Positions 1-9,100 of a DNA stretch of 64,000 nt are shown one piece after another. The notes below the pieces were generated by a model, which was given only the letters and a program-made list of their open reading frames with translations, did no database searches and was not told the DNA's origin. Source of the stretch: JALOLV01 sp046295175 (GTDB lineage: Bacteria > Bacteroidota > Bacteroidia > Cytophagales > Spirosomataceae); contig JBKBNY010000001.1 of the NCBI GenBank assembly GCA_046295175.1, positions 868,001-932,000 on the forward strand, in the 5' to 3' direction. Numbering within the stretch: position 1 is the stretch's first letter; each line of letters begins with the position of its first letter. A program made the translations under genes and the position numbers.

Positions 1-1
1 G

Positions 2-1177
2 CTCAATGATTACCCAAATACCGACCGTTTTTCGTGGATTCAGCAAAGTTCGACCGAGCTTGTCAATTCATTGAATGGTATCAATAAATCTACTGGGATT
101 CGTTACAGTGTTTATTTTACAGATTCTCAACAAAAAAATGTGTGTTTCTCTGTCAATTACACAATAAAAGGTAGTCCAGCTGACAGAGCAGGTATCAAGC
201 GTGGCGATATTATTCTAACGGTAAATGGTACACAACTCACCGTTGATAACTATACTTCGGCTCTTGCCAACGACAACCTTACACTTGGTTTTGGGATGCG
301 TGACGGTGGCAATTTTGTATCAAACGGCAAATCCGTTAGTATCGTAAAAGAAGAAGTAACCGAAAACCCTGTGCATTTCTCGAAAGTTATCGAAAAAGAC
401 GGAAAGAAAATCGGCTATTTGGTTTATACTCAGTTTATTAGCAATAACGACAACGATGTGCGTAATGTATTTGCCGACTTCAAAGCCAAAGGCGTAAATG
501 AACTCGTGCTTGATTTAAGATTCAATGGTGGTGGCTTCATTTCATCGGCGGTTATGCTGTCGTCATTGATTGGTAAAGGCGTTAATTCAACAAAAGTAAT
601 GTACACCGATGAATGGAATAATTTGGTAACTACCGAGTTTAAGAAAAGATACGGCGATAACTATTTTACAAAAAATTTCAGAGACGAGCCAAACGCTATC
701 GGAAATAACCTAAGCCGAGTTTTTGTATTGACCTCAAGAAGCAGTGCATCGGCGAGCGAGCTAGTAATCAATAGCTTAAAACCATACATGGATGTTATTT
801 TGATTGGGGGTAATACTTTTGGTAAAAACGTTGGTTCGATTACGCTATCGGACGATAAAAAACGCTGGACTTACGGTATGCAGCCAATCGTACTTCGTAC
901 TGTAAATGCACTCGGAAAATCAGATTATGGCACCAAAACTGGCTTTACACCTGACTTTGCGGTCTCTGATAATGTTCTTCCAGTTAGACAATTTGGCGAC
1001 GAACAAGAAACGCTCCTAAACAGAGCTCTTTCGATTATTACAGGCAAACCAGTGACAATGACGGTTCCGAACGGTCGTCAGTCGGCTCCAATAAGAGTAG
1101 AAAGAGAAGTGAGCATCAACCGTGCCGATAACCCAAGAATGGAGATTAGCGATATGTTTGCCGAGCCATTGAAATAA
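2..1177 (+). CDS. S41 family C-terminal processing peptidase with PDZ domain (5' partial)
   Basis: The reading frame is open from base 2, so the gene starts upstream of the window and the TTG at 71 is not a real start. A PDZ domain (GSPADRAGIKRGDIIL) is followed by a tail-specific protease fold: DLRFNGGG, then SSASASELV carrying the predicted nucleophilic Ser, then NTFGKNVGS carrying the predicted general-base Lys. This Ser-Lys arrangement is typical of peptidase family S41. Bacteroidota versions are normally periplasmic or lipid-anchored, but the N-terminus that would show this lies outside the window. A strong hairpin terminator follows the stop codon. The family call is secure; the substrate is unknown. 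Confidence 0.93.
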   Translation, partial: LNDYPNTDRFSWIQQSSTELVNSLNGINKSTGIRYSVYFTDSQQKNVCFSVNYTIKGSPADRAGIKRGDIILTVNGTQLTVDNYTSALANDNLTLGFGMRDGGNFVSNGKSVSIVKEEVTENPVHFSKVIEKDGKKIGYLVYTQFISNNDNDVRNVFADFKAKGVNELVLDLRFNGGGFISSAVMLSSLIGKGVNSTKVMYTDEWNNLVTTEFKKRYGDNYFTKNFRDEPNAIGNNLSRVFVLTSRSSASASELVINSLKPYMDVILIGGNTFGKNVGSITLSDDKKRWTYGMQPIVLRTVNALGKSDYGTKTGFTPDFAVSDNVLPVRQFGDEQETLLNRALSIITGKPVTMTVPNGRQSAPIRVEREVSINRADNPRMEISDMFAEPLK

Positions 1178-1200
1178 GATATAATCGAACATTTTTTATA

Positions 1201-1235
1201 AAAAGCGAGTTAATCCAATAACTCGCTTTTATTTT
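1201..1235 (+). terminator. Rho-independent terminator after S41 peptidase
   Basis: AAAAGCGAGTTA pairs perfectly with TAACTCGCTTTT around a 6-nt loop, followed by a T-rich tail. It lies 23 bp after the stop codon and closes the protease transcript. Confidence 0.85.
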
Positions 1236-1274
1236 TGCAATCTTTTCAACCAAACAATCCGTAAATTAAACCAA

Positions 1275-2030
1275 ATGAAAAAACTGTCATTTATCGTTTT
1301 ATTTTTAGGAGCAACCAGCCTCTTTGCTCAAGAATCAGACCCGAAAGCCATCGAGTTGGCCGATAACGTCATGAAAGCCTTAGGTGGCAAAAAAGCATGG
1401 GATAACACACGACATATCACGTGGAATTTCTTTGGTAGCCGTCGGTTAGTTTGGGATAAATGGACAGGTAACGTAAGGATTGATAATTTACGAGATGGCA
1501 TGACCTCATTAATCAATATCAATACCGAAACGGGAAAAATATTGAAGAACGGAGCCGAAATCACTCAGCCCGATTCGGTCGCAAAATATGTAAAACGTGC
1601 CAAAGGAGCTTGGATAAATGATTCGTATTGGTTGGTAATGCCCTATAAACTGCGTGATGACGGCGTAACGCTAAAATATATTGGTAAAGAGAAAACCCAA
1701 GACGGAAAAGACGCTGAGGTGATTCAACTTACTTTTAAGAATGTAGGTAACACGCCCGACAACAAGTATAAAGTATTTATTGACCCTACTTCAAATTTGG
1801 TTGTTCAGTGGCAGTATTTTGCAAAATTCACCGACGAAAAACCAGGTTTTACCCTGCCCTGGCAGAACTATAAATCTTACGGAAAAATCTTATTGAGTGG
1901 AGACAGAGGCGAACGTAAATTGACCGATATTAAGGTTTTTGAAGCCTTGCCAGATGCCGTTTATCAATCATTCGATAAACCAGATTTTAGCAAAGCAAAA
2001 GATTTTAATACCAAAAAAGACAAGTTTTGA
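1275..2030 (+). CDS. Exported protein of unknown function (LolA-like appearance)
   Basis: This 251-residue protein starts with a clear signal peptide (MKKLSFIVLFLGATSLFAQ, cleavage predicted after Ala18). The mature part begins with IELADNVMKALGGKKAWDNTRHITW and then alternates beta strands rich in Trp, Lys and Asp. The overall look recalls outer-membrane lipoprotein-sorting (LolA/LolB-like) folds common in Bacteroidota periplasmic proteins, but no diagnostic motif was seen, so this is a weak inference. It stands 48 bp upstream of hemH on the same strand and may be cotranscribed with it. No terminator separates the two. Confidence 0.85.
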   Translation: MKKLSFIVLFLGATSLFAQESDPKAIELADNVMKALGGKKAWDNTRHITWNFFGSRRLVWDKWTGNVRIDNLRDGMTSLININTETGKILKNGAEITQPDSVAKYVKRAKGAWINDSYWLVMPYKLRDDGVTLKYIGKEKTQDGKDAEVIQLTFKNVGNTPDNKYKVFIDPTSNLVVQWQYFAKFTDEKPGFTLPWQNYKSYGKILLSGDRGERKLTDIKVFEALPDAVYQSFDKPDFSKAKDFNTKKDKF

Positions 2031-2078
2031 GATAATTCCATCAAAAATGATGGATAAAAGCGTGAAAATTATATTTAA

Positions 2079-3092
2079 ATGACTGGAGTTTTAATCGTAA
2101 ATTTAGGTACACCCGATAGCCCATCGGTATCGAATGTTAGAAAGTATCTGAGAGAGTTTTTGATGGATGGGCGTGTGATAGATTATCCGTTTATCCCTCG
2201 ATGGTTGCTGGTCAACCTCATCATTGCACCTTTTCGTGGACCAAAATCGGCTAAGGTTTATCAAGAAGTTTGGACCGAGAATGGTTCGCCGTTAAAAATC
2301 TATGGTGTTGCCAACGAAAAGCAACTTCAAGAGGCTCTTGGCAACGACAGTGAGTACGTTGTCAGGCTGGCGATGCGATACCAAAATCCAAGTATCGAAA
2401 GCAAATTGGCTGAGTTTCAGCAAATGGGGTTAAAGAAAATCATTGTGATTCCGTTTTTCCCGCAATATGCTTCGGCCACTACTGGTTCGGTATATGAAGA
2501 AGTTATGCGAATCGTTACGAAATGGCAAGTGATACCCGAACTACGGATTGTCAATTATTTCTACGACCATCCGAAATTCATCAAGGCATTTGCCCAATTG
2601 GGCAAAAAACACCTTGCTGAGCATCATTACGACCACGTGATTTTTAGTTATCACGGTGTACCTGCTCGACAGATTCGCAAGGGCGATTGTACTGGTAAAA
2701 CCTGCCAATTGGGTAGCTGCTGCGATACGATTCATGCACTCAATCAGCATTGTTATAGAGCTCAGTGTTTTGAAACTACTCGCCTATTGGTCAAAGAATT
2801 AGGACTCAAAGAAGGCACTTATACGACTTGTTTTCAGAGCCGTTTGGGGCGTGAGGTCTGGATTCAGCCATACACCGAAGATGTCGTGAAAGACCTCGCC
2901 AAAAAAGGTATCAATGTATTGGCGTTCTCGCCTGCATTTGTAGCCGACTGCCTCGAAACAACCATCGAAGTTGGCGAAGAATACAAAGAGTTATTTGAGG
3001 AAAACGGCGGCGGACACTGGCAACTCGTAGAGAGCCTCAACGACTCTGAGGCTTGGGTAGATTTGTTGGTGGATTTAGTAGAGGAGAAATAA
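2079..3092 (+). CDS. hemH: Ferrochelatase
   Basis: Ferrochelatase inserts ferrous iron into protoporphyrin IX (or acts on coproporphyrin, depending on the pathway) as the last metal step of haem synthesis. The 337-residue length is normal. Family hallmarks are the N-terminal GVLIVNLGTPDSP, the active-site His in SYHGVPARQIRKGD and the conserved Glu region FVADCLETTIEVGEEY. Four cysteines cluster in TGKTCQLGSCC and HCYRAQC; some bacterial ferrochelatases bind an iron-sulfur cluster, but ligands cannot be assigned from sequence alone. No signal peptide, so cytoplasmic or peripheral to the membrane. A terminator follows 27 bp downstream. Confidence 0.97.
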   Translation: MTGVLIVNLGTPDSPSVSNVRKYLREFLMDGRVIDYPFIPRWLLVNLIIAPFRGPKSAKVYQEVWTENGSPLKIYGVANEKQLQEALGNDSEYVVRLAMRYQNPSIESKLAEFQQMGLKKIIVIPFFPQYASATTGSVYEEVMRIVTKWQVIPELRIVNYFYDHPKFIKAFAQLGKKHLAEHHYDHVIFSYHGVPARQIRKGDCTGKTCQLGSCCDTIHALNQHCYRAQCFETTRLLVKELGLKEGTYTTCFQSRLGREVWIQPYTEDVVKDLAKKGINVLAFSPAFVADCLETTIEVGEEYKELFEENGGGHWQLVESLNDSEAWVDLLVDLVEEK

Positions 3093-3118
3093 GGATTTAA
3101 TAAAGATTTTTGTTAGAA

Positions 3119-3148
3119 GCTCTTGGTTTTGTTATCAAGAGCTTTTTT
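3119..3148 (+). terminator. Rho-independent terminator after hemH
   Basis: GCTCTTG (3119-3125) pairs with CAAGAGC (3136-3142) and is followed by six T residues. It sits between the convergent hemH and fibre-protein genes. Confidence 0.8.
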
Positions 3149-3152
3149 CGAT

Positions 3153-4262
3153 TTAATTGACTTTAAAGCAACTAAAATAAGTCATATTTGATGCAGGGGC
3201 AATCAGTTTTGCACTTCCGCTACTCTGCGAAACCATCACTTTTAGTTGGTCGTTGGCATTGAGTTGAATCAATCCAGAAACATCATCAGTATTGTCATCG
3301 GTATTTGCAGTATTCTGACCACTCGGAATAAACTTACTTTTGATATTATTCCACCCTAAGCCTAATTTTTGGATGTTGATACTCCTTGCACCAGTGAATG
3401 AGTCTTGCCATGTAACGGTTGCCGTGCAATTATAAATTCCGCTTACGGGTGCTGTGAAAATGCCAGTACCAGTATCATAATTGTTTGATAAATCAAATTC
3501 TTCGACATTATATACCAAATCTGCAAAGGTGGTAACTGAAAAAGAGTTTCCTCTATATGCCGAAAAAGCTACATTTGAAGTGGTCGTCATTGGCACTAAA
3601 TTTCCATTATCATCGGCTCCGACTGGCCTTGTACCTGTACCTGCAAGGCTTGGAATCCAGACAGTTCCTGCATCATTCACACCAAAACGCCAAGCACTTC
3701 CAATCCAAATACCTGCCGAGGCATCGTTGATATTCCCAAAAAACGAACCTTGGTCAGCTACGTTATCGGTTTTTGAGAACCAAATTCCTGCGGTATTGCC
3801 ATTGTGCCTGATGCGGCTTCTGCCATTAATGTCTAATAAATAGCTTGGGGCGGTAGAACCAATACCTACCTGACCATCGTGGTCTATTGTTAGTCTTTCT
3901 GTGGGAGATACCGCTCCGTTTTGTGTCGTAAAGAAGGTCATTTTTACGCCATTGGCTGTATTAGTCCAGTTTTCGGTAGCCATAAAATTGATTCTTGCTC
4001 TTGATGCTGTGAATGCACCATTTACGTATCCACCTCCGCCTATACGTATGAGATGTTGCCCAGTGATGGTATTCGATGGAATAGTTTGTGTACCGCTGGC
4101 AATTTGACCTAATACTAACGGAATTTCGTTGCCATATTTTTTTAGCTCGATATCATTATTACTAATCCCTCCGTTTCGTTGAATTTGGTTTGGAGTTAGC
4201 GTAACTGATTGCCCGTAGGCAAGGTTTATAGTTAGAATGAGTAGAATATATAGTTTTTTCAT
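3153..4262 (-). CDS. Secreted fibre-like protein with C-terminal C1q-like domain
   Basis: The start chosen is the ATG at 4262, giving signal peptide MKKLYILLILTINLAYGQ and 369 residues; ten further in-frame codons exist upstream but would spoil the signal peptide and overlap the next gene. The mature N-terminus SVTLTPNQIQ matches its neighbours. The middle carries tail-fibre-like text (GQVGIGSTAPSYLLDINGRSR; GIWIGSAWRFGVN). The last 140 residues fit a C1q/TNF jelly roll (FSAYRGNSFSVT, then YDTGTGIFTAPVSGIYNCTATV). C1q-like domains form trimers, so a trimeric fibre is inferred. It is the last gene of the four-gene run that starts at 8003. Confidence 0.88.
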   Translation of the reverse strand: MKKLYILLILTINLAYGQSVTLTPNQIQRNGGISNNDIELKKYGNEIPLVLGQIASGTQTIPSNTITGQHLIRIGGGGYVNGAFTASRARINFMATENWTNTANGVKMTFFTTQNGAVSPTERLTIDHDGQVGIGSTAPSYLLDINGRSRIRHNGNTAGIWFSKTDNVADQGSFFGNINDASAGIWIGSAWRFGVNDAGTVWIPSLAGTGTRPVGADDNGNLVPMTTTSNVAFSAYRGNSFSVTTFADLVYNVEEFDLSNNYDTGTGIFTAPVSGIYNCTATVTWQDSFTGARSINIQKLGLGWNNIKSKFIPSGQNTANTDDNTDDVSGLIQLNANDQLKVMVSQSSGSAKLIAPASNMTYFSCFKVN

Positions 4263-4284
4263 TACGTAATTGATAATATAATTA

Positions 4285-5427
4285 TTATTCATAAGTGATT
4301 ACAACACTAACAACTCCCATAGAATTTGACCACGTTGTACCTGATTTTGGTGATACTGAAAAATAATAAAAGTTAGTTTGATTATCTACAATCGCTGAAC
4401 CCAAATTTACATCAAGAAACTGAATACTTGAACTGTTTCCTGTAGATGTTACGGCAGACATTCCAAAAAATGTTAGTGCCGAATGAGGACTGCGATAAAA
4501 ATTGAAAGTTAAATCATTAGTTACATCATTGTCAAAGTAATAAACTCTGGCATTAATTAATTTTGAACCATGTGGTAAATATAAAGGGCAACGTAAAGTT
4601 GTAGTACCAGAGTTTAAAGAGGCAATTCCACCAGTATAATTTGCGGAAGTTCCATCATTAGATAGTTTTACAAACGAAGAAAACGGTACACTATAATATT
4701 TTGTAACTGAGGTGGTTAATAGAGTTCCATTCTCATCAGCATAGACATTTCGTGTACCTGTCCCTGCCAAATTTGATGAACGAACGTTGCCAACTACATG
4801 AAGAGCCGTCTGAGGGGTTGTAGTACCAATTCCTACATTTCCGCCATCAATGATACTTAGCCTTTCTACTAAGTTATTTGAACTTTGGTCAGTATATGTA
4901 AAAAAGCCCATCCGAGCAAAAGACGCACTGGTTCCAATGGTTTTGATTGCTCCTGTAAAATATGAACCCGTTTTGAAAAATATTTCATTTTTTACATTAT
5001 TTCCCAAAGCGGTCGAATTTGATAAACTAAGTGTATTTGAAGCCGTATGACTCACACTAATCGGGACTGTTTCGAGTACTGTTGAATACGGGTTAAAAGC
5101 AAAAAAAGGCGTTGTATTATAAAACATTCCAAAAGTGTTCTCTTCACCAGCAAGGTTAGGTGTATAAGTGTTTTTGATACTGTAAACATTATTGAATTTG
5201 ATTGAACTTGTAGCACTTGCTCCTAAATAAGTCATATTAGATAAACTTATTTCTGAGTTACCTGTTGTTCCCATGCCAAATCCGCCAACGCCATCGCCTA
5301 TGACACTTAAGTTTGCTGTACCGCCTAATTTACGAATTATTGTTTGCGAAGCAGCAGGTGTGATTGTTACGGATTGTCCGTGAGCTAAATTCACAATAAA
5401 AAGCAAAAGGATAAATGATTTTTTCAT
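4285..5427 (-). CDS. Secreted fibre-like protein with GNVGIGT repeat
   Basis: A 380-residue protein with signal peptide MKKSFILLLFIVNLAHGQ, nearly identical to that of the next gene upstream, followed by SVTITPAASQTI. The middle is low in charged residues and rich in Ser, Thr, Asn and Gly, with one fibre motif GNVGIGTTTPQTALHVVGNVRSSNL around residues 195-215. The C-terminal 140 residues form a beta-rich domain (RCPLYLPHGSKLINARVYYFDND) that does not match C1q or S74 and that I do not recognise. It is 14 bp from the gene upstream and 22 bp from the gene downstream, consistent with cotranscription. Likely cell-surface or extracellular. Confidence 0.85.
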   Translation of the reverse strand: MKKSFILLLFIVNLAHGQSVTITPAASQTIIRKLGGTANLSVIGDGVGGFGMGTTGNSEISLSNMTYLGASATSSIKFNNVYSIKNTYTPNLAGEENTFGMFYNTTPFFAFNPYSTVLETVPISVSHTASNTLSLSNSTALGNNVKNEIFFKTGSYFTGAIKTIGTSASFARMGFFTYTDQSSNNLVERLSIIDGGNVGIGTTTPQTALHVVGNVRSSNLAGTGTRNVYADENGTLLTTSVTKYYSVPFSSFVKLSNDGTSANYTGGIASLNSGTTTLRCPLYLPHGSKLINARVYYFDNDVTNDLTFNFYRSPHSALTFFGMSAVTSTGNSSSIQFLDVNLGSAIVDNQTNFYYFSVSPKSGTTWSNSMGVVSVVITYE

Positions 5428-5441
5428 GGTTTTGAAAGTTA

Positions 5442-7661
5442 TTACTTATTCAACATCACTTCGATTTTTTCCAGACGACTTTCGAGTTTTTGGTTATTTA
5501 ATTCCAATTTTTCGTTCTTCGTTTTTAATTCTTCAATCATTTTTTGTTGCTCCTTCATTGCCTCTACCAATACAGGTGTAAGTCTTGCATAATCTACTGA
5601 CTTATAACCATCAACATCGGTCATGACCATTTCAGGGAAGACTTTTTCTATCTCTTGGGCTATGAAGCCGATTTGGCTTTTATCTGTAAAATTCTTTTCA
5701 GGGAATTCTTCCTTCTTGAAATCATAGCGTACACCGCTGATTTTGAGGATATTATCTAATGAATTATTCAATGACGTGATGTTTCTCTTATACCTTAAAT
5801 CTGAACACACCAAAACCCCACAAGATGCCGTAACAGTGCCACCTACTGTCATGTTGCCAGCGTTATTAATCCAAAAACGCCAGTTATTTCCTATCCAAAT
5901 ACCCGCTTCAGTATCGGTTTTCATGCCATAAAAAGCCCCATCGGCAGATAATGTACTGTTGGTACTGTTGCTCATCCAGATACCTGCTGAATTAACATTG
6001 TGTCGGATTCTGGCTCTACCGTTTACATCAAGGATTTGGTCAGGTGAAGCCACTCCCACGCCTACTCTTCCCAAACCCGTGATTCTCATTAACTCATTTG
6101 AAGCCGATGCCGAAGTAGCTGCATAAAATATATGATTTGAGCTTGTGCCATCAACTTGATACCTAAAAACCCCAGAATTTAAGCCAATCCCATAGAATTG
6201 ATGGTCGTTATTGGCAGCTTCGTAGATAACTAATTTTCGGTTGCCAAGTGCATTTGAGAATTGGAGTGGAGCGTTTGGAGTGCTATTACCAATACCCACG
6301 TTGCCAGCTCCTGTAATTATTGAATATCCTGAAGTTGATGTAAAATACCCAGCTGTTCCAGAATTTGAACTAAATAAACCGCCGATACCACCTCCGCTAT
6401 GGGTAGCCTCTATACCAAAACCCAAAGAATTAGTTGCAAGATTATACGCTCTTACACCCCAATTGGGTATTGTTGGTGAAACCTCTGTTGCTTCTCCATG
6501 GACACCTACCCTACCAATTCCTTTAATTGCGGTTGAACCCGAAGCAGTATTATTATTTGTAATCTGAAAAGTAGGAATAGGAAAAGTACCTCCTCCTGTA
6601 GCTGAATAAGGAAAACTTAGCACATCACTCCATTGGGCATCTCCATTTGAATTTATAGCTTTTAGTACCTTCCCTGCTGAGATAGTTCCAACTCCATTTC
6701 CTCCAAACCTTAAGCCTCCAAATGTCTGTAATGCCGTACCATTATTACAACTCAAAACCCCTGCCGTACCCGTCCCGTAGTGTTCGGCCCACAAACCTAC
6801 TCCTACACCATTTGTAGATTCATTTGAAGCAAACACACCAAAATTATTACTTGTGGGGGCACTATTTGTTGCTTTTCCATACACTCCCTTTAAACCAGCT
6901 GCTCCACCAGTTACTGTACCTGTAATTGCTGTAGAACCCGATGGTGTAGCAGTATTTACTATTTCAAATAGACTTGGAACAAATGGGAAACCAAGGCTAG
7001 AACCCGAAAAAGAATAAGGGAAGTTTAACACCTCTCCCCACTCAGCATTTCCAAACGAATCAATAGCTTTCAGTACTTTACCTGATGAGATAGCTCCCAC
7101 TCCGTTTCCACCGAATTGAAGTTTTCCGGTAGTTTTCAATCCATATCCATTTACTGAATTGAATTGCCCTCCAGTACCGTCGTTTGATGAGCCTCTTACT
7201 CCTATTCCCAAATTACCGTGTACCCCCAATACACCTTGTCCTAAGCTACCTAAGCCTATATTCCACCCATACACACCTGTATGATTTACTGCCGTGGAGG
7301 CATTATCGGTTATACCCATGACCCCATTTGACATACCGTAACCGTCACCTCTGAGGGCAGATTTTGAAACAGAAGTTGATGAAGAATTGTTATTTATTAT
7401 CCAAAACAAATCGCCACTAAGATTACCACTCGTCGAAAAAGGCAAAGTAAGTGAGGGGTCACTCCATACCGTACCATTGCAGAAATAGAATTTATTATCA
7501 GTTGTTAAGAATATGACTTTACCTTTGTCGGCTGTTGTAACAGAAGGCAACGTTGATATGGTTGGTATGGCAATATAACCAGTCGAGCCGGGTTGAAGCG
7601 TAACCGACTGCCCCAAAGCCAAATTCACAATAAAAAGCAAAAGGATAAATGATTTTTTCAT
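5442..7661 (-). CDS. Secreted fibre protein with C-terminal S74 chaperone domain and coiled coil
   Basis: This 739-residue protein has signal peptide MKKSFILLLFIVNLALGQ and then SVTLQPGSTGYIAI. Two homologous modules of about 135 residues each contain FGGNGVG-SAGKVLKAI and GSTAI-G-GVYGKAT text. The end is an S74 (intramolecular chaperone) domain: SDLRYKRNI, with Ser and Lys spaced as in the autoproteolytic phage endosialidase domain, then GFIAQEIEKVFPEMV, and a Glu/Lys/Leu-rich coiled coil over the last 40 residues. S74 domains trimerise fibres and often cleave themselves off; activity here is inferred. It lies 21 bp downstream of the LytTR gene. Confidence 0.9.
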   Translation of the reverse strand: MKKSFILLLFIVNLALGQSVTLQPGSTGYIAIPTISTLPSVTTADKGKVIFLTTDNKFYFCNGTVWSDPSLTLPFSTSGNLSGDLFWIINNNSSSTSVSKSALRGDGYGMSNGVMGITDNASTAVNHTGVYGWNIGLGSLGQGVLGVHGNLGIGVRGSSNDGTGGQFNSVNGYGLKTTGKLQFGGNGVGAISSGKVLKAIDSFGNAEWGEVLNFPYSFSGSSLGFPFVPSLFEIVNTATPSGSTAITGTVTGGAAGLKGVYGKATNSAPTSNNFGVFASNESTNGVGVGLWAEHYGTGTAGVLSCNNGTALQTFGGLRFGGNGVGTISAGKVLKAINSNGDAQWSDVLSFPYSATGGGTFPIPTFQITNNNTASGSTAIKGIGRVGVHGEATEVSPTIPNWGVRAYNLATNSLGFGIEATHSGGGIGGLFSSNSGTAGYFTSTSGYSIITGAGNVGIGNSTPNAPLQFSNALGNRKLVIYEAANNDHQFYGIGLNSGVFRYQVDGTSSNHIFYAATSASASNELMRITGLGRVGVGVASPDQILDVNGRARIRHNVNSAGIWMSNSTNSTLSADGAFYGMKTDTEAGIWIGNNWRFWINNAGNMTVGGTVTASCGVLVCSDLRYKRNITSLNNSLDNILKISGVRYDFKKEEFPEKNFTDKSQIGFIAQEIEKVFPEMVMTDVDGYKSVDYARLTPVLVEAMKEQQKMIEELKTKNEKLELNNQKLESRLEKIEVMLNK

Positions 7662-7682
7662 GGTTTTAAGGTTTCATAGAAT

Positions 7683-8003
7683 CTAAAAATTTGAAATATT
7701 GCGGCAAACCTCCTCGAAACGTCTCCGTGAAACCCGAATCTCAGAGCCATCCTTGAGTTGGATTTTTTTGTTTTCGGTACAGAAACTTTCTAAAAAGTGA
7801 AGATTTACGATGCAAGATTTGCTGACCCTTACAAATGGATAATTGAGATAATTCTGGTAATTTTTTAGTGAATACGACATCACCGCCGACTTCCCGTCTC
7901 CTAAATAAAAAACGGTATAATTGGCATCGGCGACTAACTTAATTACTTGTTTTCTTGCATCTTGCAAGAGGTCTAAGTGTTTGCGTGAAGGAGAGTTTTT
8001 CAT
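7683..8003 (-). CDS. Stand-alone LytTR DNA-binding regulator
   Basis: The 106-residue protein is almost entirely a LytTR DNA-binding domain: the central YLNYPFVRVSKSCIVNLHFLESF and terminal LKDGSEIRVSRRRFEEV blocks are the family core. There is no receiver domain and no membrane segment, so it is not phosphorylated as a classical response regulator would be. It is the first gene of an apparent operon with three fibre genes and has a conserved promoter box upstream (8022-8072), also found before two other fibre genes and a NarL-type regulator. A role in controlling the fibre genes is inferred from context. Confidence 0.88.
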   Translation of the reverse strand: MKNSPSRKHLDLLQDARKQVIKLVADANYTVFYLGDGKSAVMSYSLKNYQNYLNYPFVRVSKSCIVNLHFLESFCTENKKIQLKDGSEIRVSRRRFEEVCRNISNF

Positions 8004-8021
8004 GGCTTTGATTTTTAGCTA

Positions 8022-8072
8022 CAAAATTGAGATAATGCTCATTATCTGTCAATCGAATAAATATATGGTTTT
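8022..8072 (-). promoter_or_regulatory. Box 1: shared promoter box upstream of LytTR-fibre operon
   Basis: On the minus strand the box AAAACCATATATTTATTCG followed by ATTGAC occupies 8072-8048. Exactly 22 bp later comes TTTG (8025-8022), the core of a Bacteroidota -7 element, here in AATTTTGTAG. The start codon lies 18 bp further on. The same box with the same 22-bp spacing occurs at three other promoters in this window. The box position, reaching to about -33, fits an activator site that replaces the -33 element. Confidence 0.85.
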
Positions 8073-8215
8073 GAGTGGGATTCCTGAGTCAAGTATCTGA
8101 TTATCAATGCCGCAGATACCAATTCAAAATTACTTATCTACCCATAAGAAGTAAATAGCAGAAATCTGTCATTTTCTTGCCGTTTAGTAAAAACTTTATA
8201 TAAATTAGGGTAAAA

Positions 8216-8223
8216 TAACTTTG
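8216..8223 (+). promoter_or_regulatory. -7 element (TAACTTTG) of the PAS-LuxR gene
   Basis: TAACTTTG is a perfect match to the Bacteroidota -7 consensus TAnnTTTG and ends only 5 bp before the ATG at 8229, implying a very short or absent leader. No convincing -33 TTG was found at the usual distance. Confidence 0.55.
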
Positions 8224-8228
8224 CTTAA

Positions 8229-9026
8229 ATGGATACAATTCATCTCAAACCACTTAGTCCTAAAGGCTTTATTGAACAATTTTTTACCGCCGACGACGGT
8301 CAAGAAAGTAAGTATTATGAATTTTTTAAGCCTTCGATAGAGCAATTGGGCAAGTTTGCGATTGGACCTTATTACTGGTTTATCCCCGAAAATCACACGG
8401 GTAAAATCCTACATATAAGCGAAAATTGTGGTGAGCTAAGTCCTTATTCGAGCGAACAATGGCGGAATCTTGAGAATCCGAATGAGCAGTCTCCTAATAT
8501 CATGCACCCCGACGACGTTCATTTTATCTATGCTGCCACGGGCTATGCGATAGAAACAGCCCAAAGTTTATACTTAAAACAGCATCGTATAAATGCCAGT
8601 ATTTATGCTCGTTTTCAGGGAGTTGATGGAGATTTTAGGTGGATGCTGATGCAGATTCCCGATTTTTATTTTGATGAAAATTACAATTGCCACTCGGTGC
8701 TGGTAGTAATGACGGATATTTCGCACCTGCCGCCCCCTGCCGAAATCATGATGACCGTAATGGTTTCATCGCCCCAACAGAGCCAACATTTTAAGGTATT
8801 TCCGTTCCAAAAACATACCCAAACGCTTGCTAAAGTCAATATTACCAAAAGAGAAACTGAGGTTTTAAGGCTGATGGCTCGTGGTTTGAAAACTCCCGAC
8901 ATTGTGGCTGAGTTGGGGATTGCTTACTATACCGTCGAAAACCACAAACGCAATCTACGAGCCAAAACAAACACAAAAACCGCAGCCGAATTGATAAGTT
9001 TCGTGCTGCGGAATCATTTGATATAG
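8229..9026 (+). CDS. PAS-domain LuxR-type transcriptional regulator
   Basis: A 265-residue soluble protein. Residues about 55-165 look like a PAS-3 fold (ISENCGELSPYSSEQW, IMHPDDVHF, INASIYARFQGVDGDFRWM, VVMTDIS). The C-terminus is a LuxR-type helix-turn-helix (ITKRETEVLRLMARGLKTPDIVAELGI then YTVENHKRNLRAKT). It has no receiver domain, so the signal is probably a small ligand or a redox change sensed by the PAS domain. It is the only plus-strand gene in the 3.1-13.4 kb fibre locus and is a candidate, with its two neighbouring regulators, for the factor that reads the shared promoter box. That link is inference. Confidence 0.9.
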   Translation: MDTIHLKPLSPKGFIEQFFTADDGQESKYYEFFKPSIEQLGKFAIGPYYWFIPENHTGKILHISENCGELSPYSSEQWRNLENPNEQSPNIMHPDDVHFIYAATGYAIETAQSLYLKQHRINASIYARFQGVDGDFRWMLMQIPDFYFDENYNCHSVLVVMTDISHLPPPAEIMMTVMVSSPQQSQHFKVFPFQKHTQTLAKVNITKRETEVLRLMARGLKTPDIVAELGIAYYTVENHKRNLRAKTNTKTAAELISFVLRNHLI

Positions 9027-9100
9027 CTCGTCTTTTTAACTATGAAAACCTCTTCGATAAAATCAAATCGTATTTACAGATACAAGTTATAGAGTCCTTT

